Source: Sebastes aleutianus
Taxonomy: Eukaryota; Chordata; Actinopteri; Perciformes; Sebastidae
Length of the DNA stretch: 64,000 nt
Assembly: GCA_916700875.1 (NCBI GenBank)
Contig: CAKAKS010000062.1
Coordinates: 7,900,373-7,964,372, forward strand
Direction: 5' to 3'
The translations under genes and the position numbers were made by a program. How positions within the stretch are numbered: the first letter of the stretch is position 1; the number at the start of each line of letters is the position of its first letter. The notes below the pieces were generated by a model that worked only from the letters and a program-made list of their open reading frames with translations, had not been told where the DNA came from and did no database searches. Positions 12,542 through 24,783 of the stretch are shown one piece after another.

Positions 12542-15403
12542 ACCACCGCTCTGACGGCGGCCATATTGGAGCAGAACAGATCACATGATGAGAGCGTGGT
12601 AGAAATGATTAACTACTGAGTAAGAAACACACATAGGAAAGCTAATATTGTTTATAATGCAACATTCACCAAAGCCTGCCAGAATTATCTCAACATGATT
12701 ATAAGTCATGAGGGGCAGCAGCTTGTGTACCACAAGGTGAGCTGGTCAGACGTCGGAGTGCAGTGATTTATTCTGCTCTGGCTCGCCAATACAACTTTTC
12801 CAGAAAAAGCACTGAGGATGAAAGATATATATAATAATGGGGATTAATTGGAATATATTAGGGATTATTTCCTGTTTGTGATCAATTTAATATTCAGAAA
12901 TAATTCCAGCTTTGGTCTTATGCAAATAAGCACTTGGGCCTAATTTTGAACATGCATTAAAAAAACATTAAAACATAACTTCAAACCACCACTCTGGGTA
13001 TACTCTGTATATAACATGTTTATACTTGAGCTGAGATGAATACACTTAAATCCCTGAGGTATAATTAATATGAAGACAAAGGAGTAGTGGCACTGCTGGG
13101 TCTTTGTGTTAATCACATACAGCAGGTGCTCTTTGGATCCTTCAGCTGTGCTGTGCTTATTCAATCTTGTGAAGGGCTCATTGCATCGGTGGAATATGGT
13201 CTCAAAGAAGTATAAAATACAAGTCTCCTTCAGAAATAATCCAAGGCACACTGTGGGTTTGTGCAAAATTAGAATACCTTTATTTTAAGTGGGCAAAATG
13301 TACTTTTTTTGAGACGATATTCCACTCATGCTATGAGCCCTTCACAAGATTGAATAAGTATAATTAAAATAGTTAAAGTAATTGATATAAGGCAATTTGA
13401 AATATTCGTCTTAAAGGATGAAGCTGCCGATATTCTATTTGTGTTATTGTCTTACAAATCCCATGAAAGGACCAAAACCAACAATGTGGTGTGCTGTCTC
13501 TCAATGCTGTCAGCATTACACAGCCTCTATGTGGCTCTAAGCAACAAGCCCATTGGTTCATACTGAAGATATATATTCATAACTACAACAGCTGGGCATT
13601 GTAGTTTTTACTAAACTTAACTCAAACGGGTGTAAATAGTGCATTAATTGGGGACTATGTTTGGCTGTGGATTAATACACATTTGGTGTTCAAGTGAGTT
13701 CATAACAGCAGGACGGGATTGACTCAAAATGAACTGTTCATAATAACAAAGGGATGATGTCTTTCAGTGCAACAGTGGCTCAATTATGTGTTTTAATGGA
13801 GTTCTACAGTCCAGAGGAAGCTATATGTATGCTTTATGCTTTGTATACACAGGCAACTATTCAATTTAATGTTGTTTTTGGTCCTTACATGGAAATTGTT
13901 GACAATAAGAAAATGTAGATTATTACCAGACTTTTTCTTTCATGTTAAAGTATAGGTGGGAACTCTCCTCATTGTGCTGCAGTAAGGAGATGTTATTTGG
14001 GGAAGTTAAATCTCTGATCGTCATGTAGTAAATCAAGCAGTAGTGTCAAACATTTAACCATTTCCTAGAAGGACCGTCCCTCACTGTCCCTGGTTACAGG
14101 AATCAATAGAAAGTAGGGATTGAAAGTTAAATGTGGGTACCATCAGTGGGATTAAAACCACAGTTGCTCAAGTCCTCTATTTACAAAGCACAGTATCATC
14201 AGCATAGTATAAAATCTGAACTTCTGATTTGAGTTTGTTTTCTCGGTGACTGTATGGAGATGTCAACTCGCAAGCCATATAGATGTAGACTTTGTTCTCA
14301 GCACATCTAGTTAATCTAAAAATGTGAATGTATGAATTTGGGAGAGCTTATTTTTGTCTAAAATATGCAAACTGTGCATATGAGGACACTTAACTTTCTC
14401 ATTTACAGGTCGGCGCCACTGAACAAATGGTTCAAAACATAAAACACATGATTTCAGAACATTTTGCAGACATAAAAACTGCGACAAAATGTACTAACAT
14501 TTAATTTTCTTCACTGACCAAATATGAAGTTCAGATGTAGTTGTGACTGGAGTAACTTGGTTGTTCCTGATTTACAGTAAATATGATTTTTGATTAGATT
14601 AATAATCTGTTATAAACAATTGTTTTAGACACATATTGTACTTGCCATAACTGCTTTACAAAATAAATGACCAAGCATGAAACCACCATCAATGATTTTT
14701 CTATCAAAGTTACCAAAGTATTAATGATCCTTTTTGTTTTATCTGTTTATAAATCAAAGATGAATTGAGATAACCTTGTCTTTAATATTAAAACCCTCAC
14801 TTAGAGCCTTTTGCCAACATATTTCAATGATAATGATATCAGCTATGTGAACAGTTTTAGTAAAAGTGATGTGAACCCAGTTTCACCAGGTCTGTACTGC
14901 CAAGTCTTGCCACCATGTTTTATTTGTGCGGTGTGTCCTCGTGTGTACTTTTGCCATATATGGTGGTAGTTCCTCAAGGGTTCACTAAAAAACACATGTG
15001 AAACTGCATCTGCATCCTGCTAACAGACAAAACAACAGCAGCCACAGCCACACAGATGATGTGTTTCTCACACTTTGGTCTACTTTTACTTTGTGATTAT
15101 GTTGGCTGCAGTCTGATGAGTTATAAAAGTATGACTTCAAGCACTGAAATGTATTCCTCCATGTTAGGAAATTCAGTCTGTAGAAAAATACAGTCAGTTT
15201 TATTTCCTATGATACAAGACAACACATTTAAGGAGTGAAGATTATAGTGTCCATGATTAACACTGTACATTGTGACGCATAAAGGATTCAATACACAGGA
15301 AACCTTATACAGAGGGCACAAAATAGGGTTCTCACTAAATTAAAGAAGTGCACTGAACTGTTTTTAATATGGAAGATTATTAACATTATTTCAGATGCAT
15401 TAA
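12542..15403. other. nubp1 3' region / intergenic, no gene seen
   Basis: Contains the 3' UTR of nubp1 (end not located; an AATAAA occurs at about 14660, without other support) and AT-rich intergenic DNA. Open frames here are short and unmatched. The mammalian neighbour TVP23A was not found. Confidence 0.5.
13157..13360. repeat. imperfect inverted repeat (hairpin), ~48-bp arms
   Basis: Arm 13157-13204 (gcttattcaatcttgtgaag onward) is repeated in reverse complement at 13311-13360 (ending acaagattgaataagta), with a ~107-bp loop. It may be a decayed MITE. Confidence 0.7.
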
Positions 15404-16027
15404 AGGACCAGTGTGTAGGATTTAGGGGCATCTATTGGCAGAAATTGATTATAATATTCATAACTATGTTTTTATTAGTGTTTAATCACCTGAAGCTAAG
15501 AATTATGTTTTCGTTACTTTAAGGCATTTACACCGGGGGCGTGGCGAATTAACCACACTAAAATGCTAAATACTCTGCAAATATCATATGTCTAGGTTGA
15601 AAGGAGTAATAAAGCTTGCCGTCTTGGTTCGGACCACGGAGCCTCCATGTTGTTTTTTTCATAAATATAGGTGCAACTCAACCTGTTCCGGACAACGTGA
15701 TTGATTGATGCCTTTATTTGCAGTGCAAAAGGTAAAAAATGTACCTTGTTTAAAAAAAAAAAACTGAACATAATATTCAGGTTCTGTGTGAAAGTATTCA
15801 TGACAAAAACAATAGTTTGAAAAAATTATTGATGTGAATGAAAAATAGCCCCCGGTGGTAAAGACCTTTAGATTGTGCTCTTCAGATCAACATAGAGTGT
15901 GTGTCGTCTTCCACGGAACCTGCCATGTTGCTCCACCATGTTTCTACAGTAGCCCAGAACGGACAAACCAAACACTGGCTCTAGTGAGGACCTTTCATGT
16001 TTTTAAAAAAGGTGACACACTGTTTCT
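15404..16027. mobile_element. TTAA-bounded MITE (AGGACCAGTGTGT family), copy 1
   Basis: TTAA (15400-15403), AGGACCAGTGTGT, ~600 bp, inverse terminus AGAAACAGTGTGT (10 of 13 matching), TTAA (16028-16031). Internal sequence such as ccatgtttctacagtagccc is shared with the shorter copy at 36908-37264. Confidence 0.7.
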
Positions 16028-17103
16028 TTAAATTAACTATTCTTAACACCAATGAGCACCAGTATTTTTAGTCTTGACTCTCAATCACTTCAACAAGTTG
16101 CCTTTCCATCATACATTTTGCAGACAATCTCTACCGTGGTGCCGGAGGTGTGGCTGCTGTGGTGATACTAAGGAAATGACACATGGTGAATACCAGGCAT
16201 GGCAGTTGGGCGTGCATTGTTTAGCCAAACCAGTTCCAATCCCTAAAACAAACAATAGAGTGGACACATTTAATACTTACGGTGACACGGTTTGACAAAC
16301 TTGAGGTCATGTAGCGAGCATACTGTGTATATCAATGCTCGGTTATGTGCGAACTGTTGTTATTTGTCTCTGATTGCAAAAAACAGTAAACGTGTGAAAG
16401 CATTAAATCATGATAGATCAGGTAGTTCGTCCATTGTTTCAGTTTCTGTTACACAAAGAAAAAGTCCCTAAATCAGTAAAACAGTGACTCGTCGAACCTG
16501 ATTTCTTTCAGAAAATCTGGTGATCCTGTGCGACATATTGTAGACATTGCTCAGAGATATGAAACATTCAGTGAAAGGTATTATAAGCAATGCAATAATT
16601 AAGTATTTATATACAAATTGCTGTATGTACTATATGTAATTGTGTTTAAAATAATGTTTTATTGGTTATAGAAGTGTGCGGTGTGATACTGCACTCAAAA
16701 TTATATGTCTAAAGCAAACAAAAACTGATTTGTTTTTACTTTGAATGAAAAATAGCAAAATATTAGGTACCATTAGACAACATTAATGCAAATTAAGAAT
16801 GCGTAATAAACAACAGGGGTGATTTTATAAGAAGATTGATGAAAGTGTTAAGTCTGAAGCTGAACTTAATGCTCTCCTTGTGCAATCTAACCTCACTTCC
16901 TAATAATAATGACATCTCTGTCCAGCCTCTGTCACACACATTCCTACACAGAAAACTGAAGTAATTCTTCGAACTCACCTCCCCTCCAACCACACAAACA
17001 CCTCCCCCTTTTAATGAGAACACCTCCTGAACAAAATCCTTGTGTCCCTTTAAAAAAAACAATCTAAAACTCGACCATCTCTACTAGCAGTTGTCTTTTT
17101 TAG

Positions 17104-18469
17104 GACATCGATGTCCGGGGAGCAGACGTCGTCGTCGCCATGGCCCAGTTCGAGGAGGTTCTGAAGGGAGTGCAGCTGGCTCTGACCTGGGCCTCTGCTG
17201 CCGAGATCCAGGCTCTGCTTGAGGGTTTGGTGGAGGAGCGGATCATCTCGGAGGCCTACGGGAAGAGCTTGAGTCTGCACCGACTCGCTGAGGGGATCGC
17301 ACCTGCAGCATGTAAACCAGGGTCTGATTATCTGATGGGTTCTCAAGGATCTACCACCCAGTGGCACCTCAACCAAGGCAGCCAGGTGAGCAAATGTGGG
17401 CCATCAATGTCTAGAGACCACAACCAGACAAGATCAGAGTCTGTATGGTCAATGGATGAACATGACAACATAGTGTCCAGGCCACTATATGAAGTTGTTC
17501 ACGAAAATAGTGTAATTGAGGAATCAAGGGGGGGACCAGTGATGGACGAACACTACCTCAACCACAAGCTCTCTTCTACACAGATATGCGACTACCAATG
17601 CGGTCTCACATTAGACAATGAAATTGCAGAACTGCTGAGAAGTGCAGAATTAATGCAGAAGCCAGTAAGTGATAATGAAAGTGTAGATGAGGGGAATTCA
17701 GAGGATGAGAAGGAGTGGTTAGAGCAGGTAGAGCAGGCGGCGAGAAGGATAGCTCTCCCTCTGTGGCAGCACTGGGACCGAGGACGGAGGATGTTGCTGC
17801 CCCTGGTTCCTTGTATGACCGCTGGCCGTGCAACAAGTGAAAAGACAGGGACAGAGAGTGAAGCACATTGCCCTTTGTTGAATATGGAAGAGGAAGCAGA
17901 GCTTGCAATCGCTTGCAGGACATTAGATTTGTACGCTGACGTCTTTACAGAGCTGGAGGTCACGGACCCAAGCTTCACACCGGATTCAGAAGGAGCGCCA
18001 AGAGGCCTCCGTTTCTCGACGGGTTACAGCGCGGCGACAACCGGATTGAACCGGGATAACTGGTACACCTGTGAAGCACGGAGAAATGCCTCACCTGTTC
18101 AAGCGTGTGCAGCAGCTAACGACAGCATCACAGACAGGCTGGGGGGAGATCTAGATGCCTTCTGGATGGCCGACAGCACAACAGACATAGCAGAGGACCT
18201 GCTCTGTCTGATGGGGGACGTACAAAGTGGCGCAGGATTTGCAGAAGACATTGCACATTTGTTTTCTCCCTGCACACCTACAGACACTCATACTGACGCA
18301 CAAGACTACTCATTTTACTCCGACACAGATCACAGCATGACATTAGGCGTCATGGACAGTGTAGAAAATGTTTTCAGGGCTGCTTATGGTACAAGAACGT
18401 GCAGCGCTGACGGAAAAGCAGACTTCCACAAGAACAAAGAGGATGAAGAGAGGATGGATTCACTCTGGG
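17104..18469 (+). CDS. ciita: candidate ciita promoter-I-type 5' exon: CARD-like start plus long acidic extension
   Basis: One open stretch runs from ATG 17140 (gccATGg context; in-frame TAG at 17101) to a strong donor GTAAGT at 18470: 443 codons plus one base. The acceptor-like TTTTTAG before 17104 suggests a 5' UTR exon upstream, not located. Residues 1-40 align without gaps with the start of the human type I CIITA isoform as remembered: Phe4, Leu8, Val11, QALL at 24-27, Glu33, Ser37, Tyr40. That region is the CARD-like domain of the dendritic-cell isoform. From about residue 60 the exon departs from mammals: a ~380-residue Asp/Glu/Ser/Thr-rich stretch with motifs such as LDAFWMAD, TTDIAEDLLCLMGD and EDIAHLF, ending MDSLWG. 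It leaves phase 1, and the acceptors at 32814 and 34371 both accept phase 1. Joined to 32814 it would add Gly-Ala-Lys before the usual Met (predicted total 1654 residues). An independent gene is the alternative. Confidence 0.75.
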
Positions 18470-18516
18470 GTAAGTTTGCACTCAATCATCACCTGTCATC
18501 TGTCTGTTCTTGTTTA

Positions 18517-19124
18517 CCCTTACAAAAATAAGTTTATTCAAGTATGCTATTAGTATACTTCTTTTAAACTTAAAATAAGAGTGTATGTTTTCAGATTAGT
18601 TTTTATGTACTTATCAGAGATATACTGAAGTATAATTATACTTAAGTATACTTGGCTTATACTGAAAAGTATACAGAAAAGTATATTTGGCTAAGTACTA
18701 TAAGTTCACTTAAGAAAACTTAAAAGTATACTTGCAGTAAAAACTACTAAACTAGTAGTTTACAGAGAGTATACTTTAAAGTGTACTTTCATAAACTAAA
18801 AAATGGGCTACAAGTATAGTATAACTACAGTATACATATAAATTCACTTGTAGTATAGTTCACATTATAGTTGCAGTACAAAATACAACTTGGATGTAAA
18901 CTAAGTGTGTACTCAAAGTTTACTACTCTTACATTTAAAGTATACTTAAAAGTATACTTTTATAAACTAAAAAGTGGGCCATTTCAGTCCCGAGAAGTAT
19001 TGAAGAAGTTGAACTAGTTCATTGATATTTGTATATTACATAAAGTATACTTGGGAATATACTAAAAGTGTACTTAAGTTTACTTCATGAAATTAACTTG
19101 AAGTACACTTCTTTTTTGTAAGGG
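18517..19124. mobile_element. TA-flanked MITE with CCCTTAC ends
   Basis: Starts CCCTTACAAAAATAAG after TA and ends with inverse CCCTTACAAAAAAGAAG before TA, suggesting a Tc1/mariner-type TA duplication. The inside is dense in (A)GTATACTT words. It lies 47 bp after the donor of the large ciita exon. The same terminus recurs at about 30690-30716. Confidence 0.75.
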
Positions 19125-19626
19125 TACATGGTGGGCCTGGGGGAATACTGTCAAAGCCTTGATTTCATGGTTGTATGGGTGCTGAAAGAAACTTCTTTTC
19201 TGTCCAAAATCTCCAGGTACTTTCCATTAAAAATCCCTAAATAAAAGTCGCCTCTGCCACCCGCAGGGGATGGCAGACAGAGTCTGTTAACTGCTGTCTT
19301 GGCATGATTTGGTGGTTAAGGAGTGTCACACTTTCAGTTTCATTTTGAGTTATTCCCAGGCTGCAAAAATAGCAAGAGGGGGGGAGAGAGTGGGGTGGAT
19401 TTTTCCACACTGGCACACAAGAAGAGCTTGTTTGTGTTTCTGTTAAAAGGACAGAGTGTTAGATGGGCATAAAATACAGAGCATTTCATATTGATACTGT
19501 AGCTTTAGATAATAGAATTAGTGATTTTTGTTAAATAGTCTAAAAATGTGTCAATCTCACATCCCATATTACACTATGTTTGAGCTTGAGCAGTTATCGA
19601 TTGGAAGAATACGGTAGAGAAATTAA

Positions 19627-20750
19627 ATCTTCAGTAGGCAGAGTGTTTTTGGCATCAAGGGGACAAAAATTCCATAACAACATTTCAGCATGTTGTAATT
19701 CCGAGTTGGCACTCGGAGAGCGCATACGTCCGCCAAGGTGCCTGACTTTTCTAAAACAGATCACAGCTCACAGCTGGCGGTACCCTGAGGTGGTCGGCAT
19801 ATTATTAACACGGTGTTTTTCCGTGTAAAGTATCGGCGGAGGCCTCTGTCATTCAGCAGTCTTGATAGTCTGTATAACGTTACACTACCTTGTCTGTCAT
19901 CCCGTCATCTACCGCTTTTTTCTTTCTCACCGTGGACGGCCAGCAGCTCCCGTATTCACATCCACACGTATCTCTCTGCTCAAAGAAGGAGGCAGGGTCA
20001 CGCGTCATCAACGCATCATCAATTACACTGCGCATGTGTTATATATTGTGGTCTTAATGCTCAGGCTGATCAAAATCCTTAAAAAAATGTAATGGATTAT
20101 TCATTGTGCTACAATCCACCCCTCCAAAAAAAATCATTCAAATCCATAGTAAACTTTTGGAGTAATCCTGCTAACAGAAAGACAAATAAACAAACAAACA
20201 AACCAACGCCGGTGAAAACATGACCTCCTTCAAGGCCTTTGGCCTTGGCGGAGGTAACTAGACTTCTGCACCTCCTCATGACTCTGTTTTCAGGCTTTAA
20301 AAAATCTAGCCCGTGATGGGAGACTTTGGTCAATCCCAGGTCATTTCAGAGAGAGAGCGTTCCTATTGGCTGTGCTCCGGCTGGTGAGCGGTGCTTTGTA
20401 TTTCCTCAACTAATCTCAACATGGTTGCCGGGTCACAAACTTTCTAATTTTACAGCTAAACAGTACACTACAAGATGTTTCTGAAAACATTTGAGGTGAG
20501 AAATAGGCATTACAGCAACAGAATATTGATTCATATTTGATCAGCGCTGCGGAGTTCGTGAGTGATTGACAGCTGATCAGAGACGGCAAGGCTCCAGCTC
20601 GGCTCTGATTGGTTGTTTTCCTCCAGTCTGTGAAATCTTGCAGATGCCATTAGGAGCACTGGAGGACACAGAGGCACATGATTTTTCTCAGATTACCTGT
20701 CTCATGCACTACTGTCATATATATTTGCTCCATTTCTACCCACTGCAGCT
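19627..20750. mobile_element. TTAA-bounded element (CTGCAGTGGGTAG family), copy A, minus orientation
   Basis: Flanked by TTAA at 19623-19626 and 20751-20754. The body is the reverse complement of copy B at 21232-21875, for example the stretch around 20480-20560. The extra ~500 bp at about 19690-20235 looks like a nested insertion with inverted ends (tccgccaaggtg / ccttggcggagg). Confidence 0.7.
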
Positions 20751-20763
20751 TTAAAGTGGACAC

Positions 20764-22024
20764 CAGTGGTGGAAAGTAACTAACTACATTTACTCAAGTA
20801 CTGTACTCAAGTATAACTTCAAGGTACTCGTACTTTACTTGAGTATTTCCATTTTATTCTACTTTCTACTTCTACTCTGCTACATCTCAGAGACAAATAT
20901 TGTACGTTTTACTCCACTACATTTGTCTGACAGCTTTAGTTACTTTACAGATTACAGTTTTTCATCCCCTTCCTGTCCAGAGAAAACAATGTATCTCCAG
21001 ATACGTGATTCTCACAGGACAGCGACGCTACAAACATGATCTTATAGAATATGATGCATTGCTGTAGATATAGCCAACAGTATAAACGAGTTAAAAATAT
21101 CTACAGCAGTCAAATGCAGAATACACATTAATGCAGCAGTAATATTAATCCAAAAACATCATATATAATAGTAAAACACTGACAAGGAACATTTTACTGC
21201 TCTATCAATACTTTTACTTTAACAACTTTAAAGCTGCAGTGGGTAGAAATGGAGCAAATATGATTAAAAAAAAGTTATTTTTATATAACGGTCGCTATAT
21301 CCTGACATGACACAGGTAATCTGAAAAAAAAATCATGTGCCTCTGTGTCCTCCGGTGCTCCTATAACGGCAAAATTTGCAAGATTTCACAGACCAGAGGA
21401 AAACAACCAATCAGAGCTGAGCTGGAGCCGGCCGTCTCTGAGCAGCTGTCAATCACTCGCAAACTCCGATCAAACGGTCAAACTAGGCAGCGCTGATCAA
21501 ATATGAATTAATATTCTGTTACTGTAATGCCTATTTCTCTCCTCAAATGTTTTCAGAAACATCTTATAGTGTAGCTGTAAAATGAGAAAGTTTGTGACCC
21601 GGCAGCTATGTTGAGATCAGTCGAGGAAATACCAAGCACCGCCCACCAGCCGGAGCACAGCCAATAGGAACGCTCAATAGGAATGATCTCTCTGAAATGA
21701 CCTGTGATTGGCCAAAGTCTCCCGTCACGGGCTACATTTTTTAAAGCCTGAAAACAGAGCCAAGAGGAAGTGCAGAAGTCTAGTTTTCTCTCAGAACACT
21801 TGAATTAAAATATGCTGAAAGATTATTATGGAATTTTTGTCCAATGATGCCAAAAACATTCTACCTACTGCAGGTTTAAGTACATTTTGCTGATAAAATA
21901 CTTACATACTTTTACTTAAGTAAGGTTTTAAATGTGGGACTTTTACTTGTAGTGGAGTATTTTCACAGTGTGGTATTAGTACTTTTTACTGAAGTAAAGG
22001 ATCTGAATTCTTCTTCCGCCACTG
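20764..22024. mobile_element. hAT element (CAGTGGTGGAAAG ends) carrying a nested insertion
   Basis: The left end CAGTGGTGGAAAGTAAC and the inverse of the right end (CAGTGGCGGAAGAAG) match. Flanks GTGGACAC (20756-20763) and GTGGACGG (22025-22032) are a 6/8 target duplication. Its own sequence resumes after the nested element at 21232-21875. Confidence 0.75.
21232..21875. mobile_element. TTAA-bounded element (CTGCAGTGGGTAG family), copy B
   Basis: Inserted into the hAT element above. TTAA (21228-21231), AGCTGCAGTGGGTAG, inverse end ACCTGCAGTAGGTAG (13 of 15 matching), TTAA (21876-21879). Non-coding. Confidence 0.8.
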
Positions 22025-22940
22025 GTGGACGGGTGGTTTTAAGGGTTAACCAGCTGATATTTGTCATGCAAATTGAGGTGAACGAGACACTGAACAGCCA
22101 CGGACTTTGCCGTGGGAAACCTGCTGTCGGTGTACATACCACAAAGTTGTGTCAGAGAGAGAACAACAATGTTTGGCCCTAATAATGTTCAGCCATGTGG
22201 AGATTAAGGTAATATGACCCAGTTACAGGGCGGAGCTTGACTTTCATACAGTACATACTGTAAGTGGGTGTTACCCACTGTGACCTCTCCCCACTCAGTC
22301 AAAGGTTTCAGAATAACATTAGTGCAGACTTTGTGTTTTTGTTTGAAAGCAAATAACAAAACACTGCTATCATCTCTGAGTCAACTTCATAAGAATGGAC
22401 ACCCATTCCACTTCCCCCCTCTTTGTCTTTGCTTCCTCCCACCTTCAGTCATCTCGCTCGTAGACTCTTCCCTTCCAATACTCCGTCAGGAGAGTGCCAT
22501 ATTTCCCATTACTGAGTGTGCTTGTGTTTGCTTGTACATGCTGTCCACACACACACAACCTTTGTTTCTGAAGAAAAAACTCATGCTAGTGGTGGACAAA
22601 CTGGTACTAATGGTATGATGACATGTGTGTGGCACATAATCTGTGGTTTATCTGATTGGCGCTGAGAAACAGGTAGAGCAGGTACTTTCCACTTTGTTGT
22701 CAAAACTCCCCGTGTTTCCTTGTACATAGCTAGAGGTGAGAGTGTGTGTTTTATAGGGCACACTCGAGGGTTCGATAGTAGATTTCGAGAGATATGAGCA
22801 TGTATTTAATATTGTAATAAACTCAGAAAAAAAAGTTTGGAAATTTGTGTTTGGTGGCATTTGGCATTGTATTTTACATTGTTGGAAAGCCTGTTTATTT
22901 ACCTTCACAAGGCCATTATTATTATTATAATTATTATTAT

Positions 22941-24367
22941 TCAGCACCTTTCTGAAGGCTCTGTGGATGTATTATTTTAAAAAAATATTAATCTACCTAC
23001 ATTAAAATGTTATCAATAAGACCTTTAAAATAACAAATATAAAACATGTTCACAGAATACAGTTAAACTATGTGGTACATTGTGTTCACCTCATAGGAAC
23101 AGCACTTGCCAGCATACAGTATATACCCATACACATATCCCACTTCCCCTTTTTTCCATCATTTCCCTCGATGTCTAAGGTCCTCTTTCTTTTCTAGCAA
23201 AGTGAGCTCTACCTACATATCAGACAGTTATGTTCAGGTTTTGCTTTTTGAGCACTTTTTTCCCAAGCAAGGTGCTTTCAACTGTCCTTGCATTGTTTCT
23301 CTTCCAAATAAACTCAGAAAAAAGGTCTGCTAATTTGCATTGTATTTTTCATCGTTGGAAAGCCTGTTTATTTACCTTCACAATGATGTCCAACTTGTAT
23401 GGATCATGCATTTATAGGATAAGCAGCAGAGCTGATTATGTGGGTAGCGCCCAAGAAAAATCTGCCAAAATGCTCCATCAATGGTAAACAGTGTATTCTC
23501 CTGTTGAAATTGACTCTTGTTTTGAGTTGTTTGGTGGATTGAATGATTGAACTCTCTATCAGTAACAAGGAACAAACAAGACATATTAGCAATTTTACAC
23601 TTTATTCATTTAATACACCGTCAGGAGCCTCAGTAGCGGTGGAAGATCCATACGCAGCCACAACAGCCTGGCACCTCCTCCTCATGCTGGTCACCAACCT
23701 GGTCACTCATTGCTGTGGGATGGCATTCCATTCCTCAACCAGGATTTGTTGCAGGTCAGCCAACGAGGTTGTGTGTTGGTCACTCTAACAAGTACAGCGC
23801 ACCCAAGCTGCATATCAATCAATGCATAATAAGCTGTGCTGCTCATCCCACAAACGCATGATCCTTACAAGTTGGACATCATTGTGAAGGTAAATAAACA
23901 GGCTTTCCAACGATGTAAAATACAATGCCAATTAGCATTGTAACAATAGAGAAATAATCGACTAAACACAAATTTCCAAACTTTTTTTTTCGAGTTTATT
24001 TGGAAGAGAAACAATGCAAGGACAGCTGAAAGCACCTTGCTGGGGAATAAAAGTGCTCAAAAAGCAAAACCTGAACATAACTGTCTGATATGTAGGTAGA
24101 GCTCACTTTGCCAGAAAAGAAAGAGGACCTTAGACATTGAGGGAAATGATGGAAAAAAGGGGAAATGGGATATGTGTATGGGTATATACTGTATGCTGGC
24201 AAGTGCTGTTCCTATGAGGTGAACACAATGTACCACATAGTTTAACTATATTCTGTGAACATGTTTTATATTTGTTATTTTAAAGGTCTTATTGATAACA
24301 TTTTTATGTAGGTAGATTCATATTTTTTTTTAATAATACATCCAAAGAGCCTTCAGAAAGGTGCTGA
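22941..24367. mobile_element. degraded Tc1-like element within ~460-500-bp inverted repeats
   Basis: The outer termini TCAGCACCTTTCTGAAGGCT (22941 on) and its reverse complement (to 24367) are perfect over 22 bp. The arms 22941-23400 and 23868-24367 stay closely matched throughout. The 467-bp spacer holds a Tc1 transposase remnant. A further direct partial copy of the arm's inner end lies outside, at about 22811-22910. Confidence 0.75.
23625..23775 (-). pseudogene. Tc1-family transposase C-terminal remnant
   Basis: Minus-strand translation gives a frame with LADLQQILVEEWNAIPQQ, then a stop, then SMRRRCQAVVAAYG. This is the C-terminal end typical of Tc1/mariner transposases. The premature TGA and missing N-terminal two-thirds show it is dead. 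Confidence 0.7.
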
Positions 24368-24783
24368 CTAAAAGTGGCCTATGGCTTTTCCTGAAAAAAA
24401 TTACTACGATTGTGAATTTATCATTTAAAATTTTTTGGCGGGTCCAAAATGGATGTTTTGTTTATCTCGGTGGAAGATATCTAACGTTTGGTTCCCACTT
24501 CTAACAAGGTATTGGTATCATGCGGTATTTCTGGGTCGTCAGCTAGTTTGGAAAAAAAACAGATAAATGACTGAGATTGATGGTAAGGGCCTGGCAACGT
24601 CTTGTTGTGAAGTAAATGCAATGGAACGAGGGAGGGAGAATGCAACATCTAGTGGCAGAAGAGCACCTTTAAAGGCTCTTCTAGAGATGGGCATTGTAAA
24701 TGAGAGGTATCCACAAATGCTGTGATTCATTGCACTGGGAAATTGTTGTGCAATTTTCTACATATACTGTATTTGTCCCTATC

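Noticed and set aside
17386..17391. Second donor-like site CAG|GTGAGC inside the CARD exon
   Set aside because: Use would leave phase 0, and splicing to the ciita acceptor at 32814 would then hit a stop within about 12 codons. The frame stays open for another kilobase. Kept only as a possible minor site.
17592..17978. 128- and 105-codon minus-strand frames opposite the CARD exon
   Set aside because: They overlap a well-supported plus-strand frame and show low-complexity Ser/Leu content without a family match.
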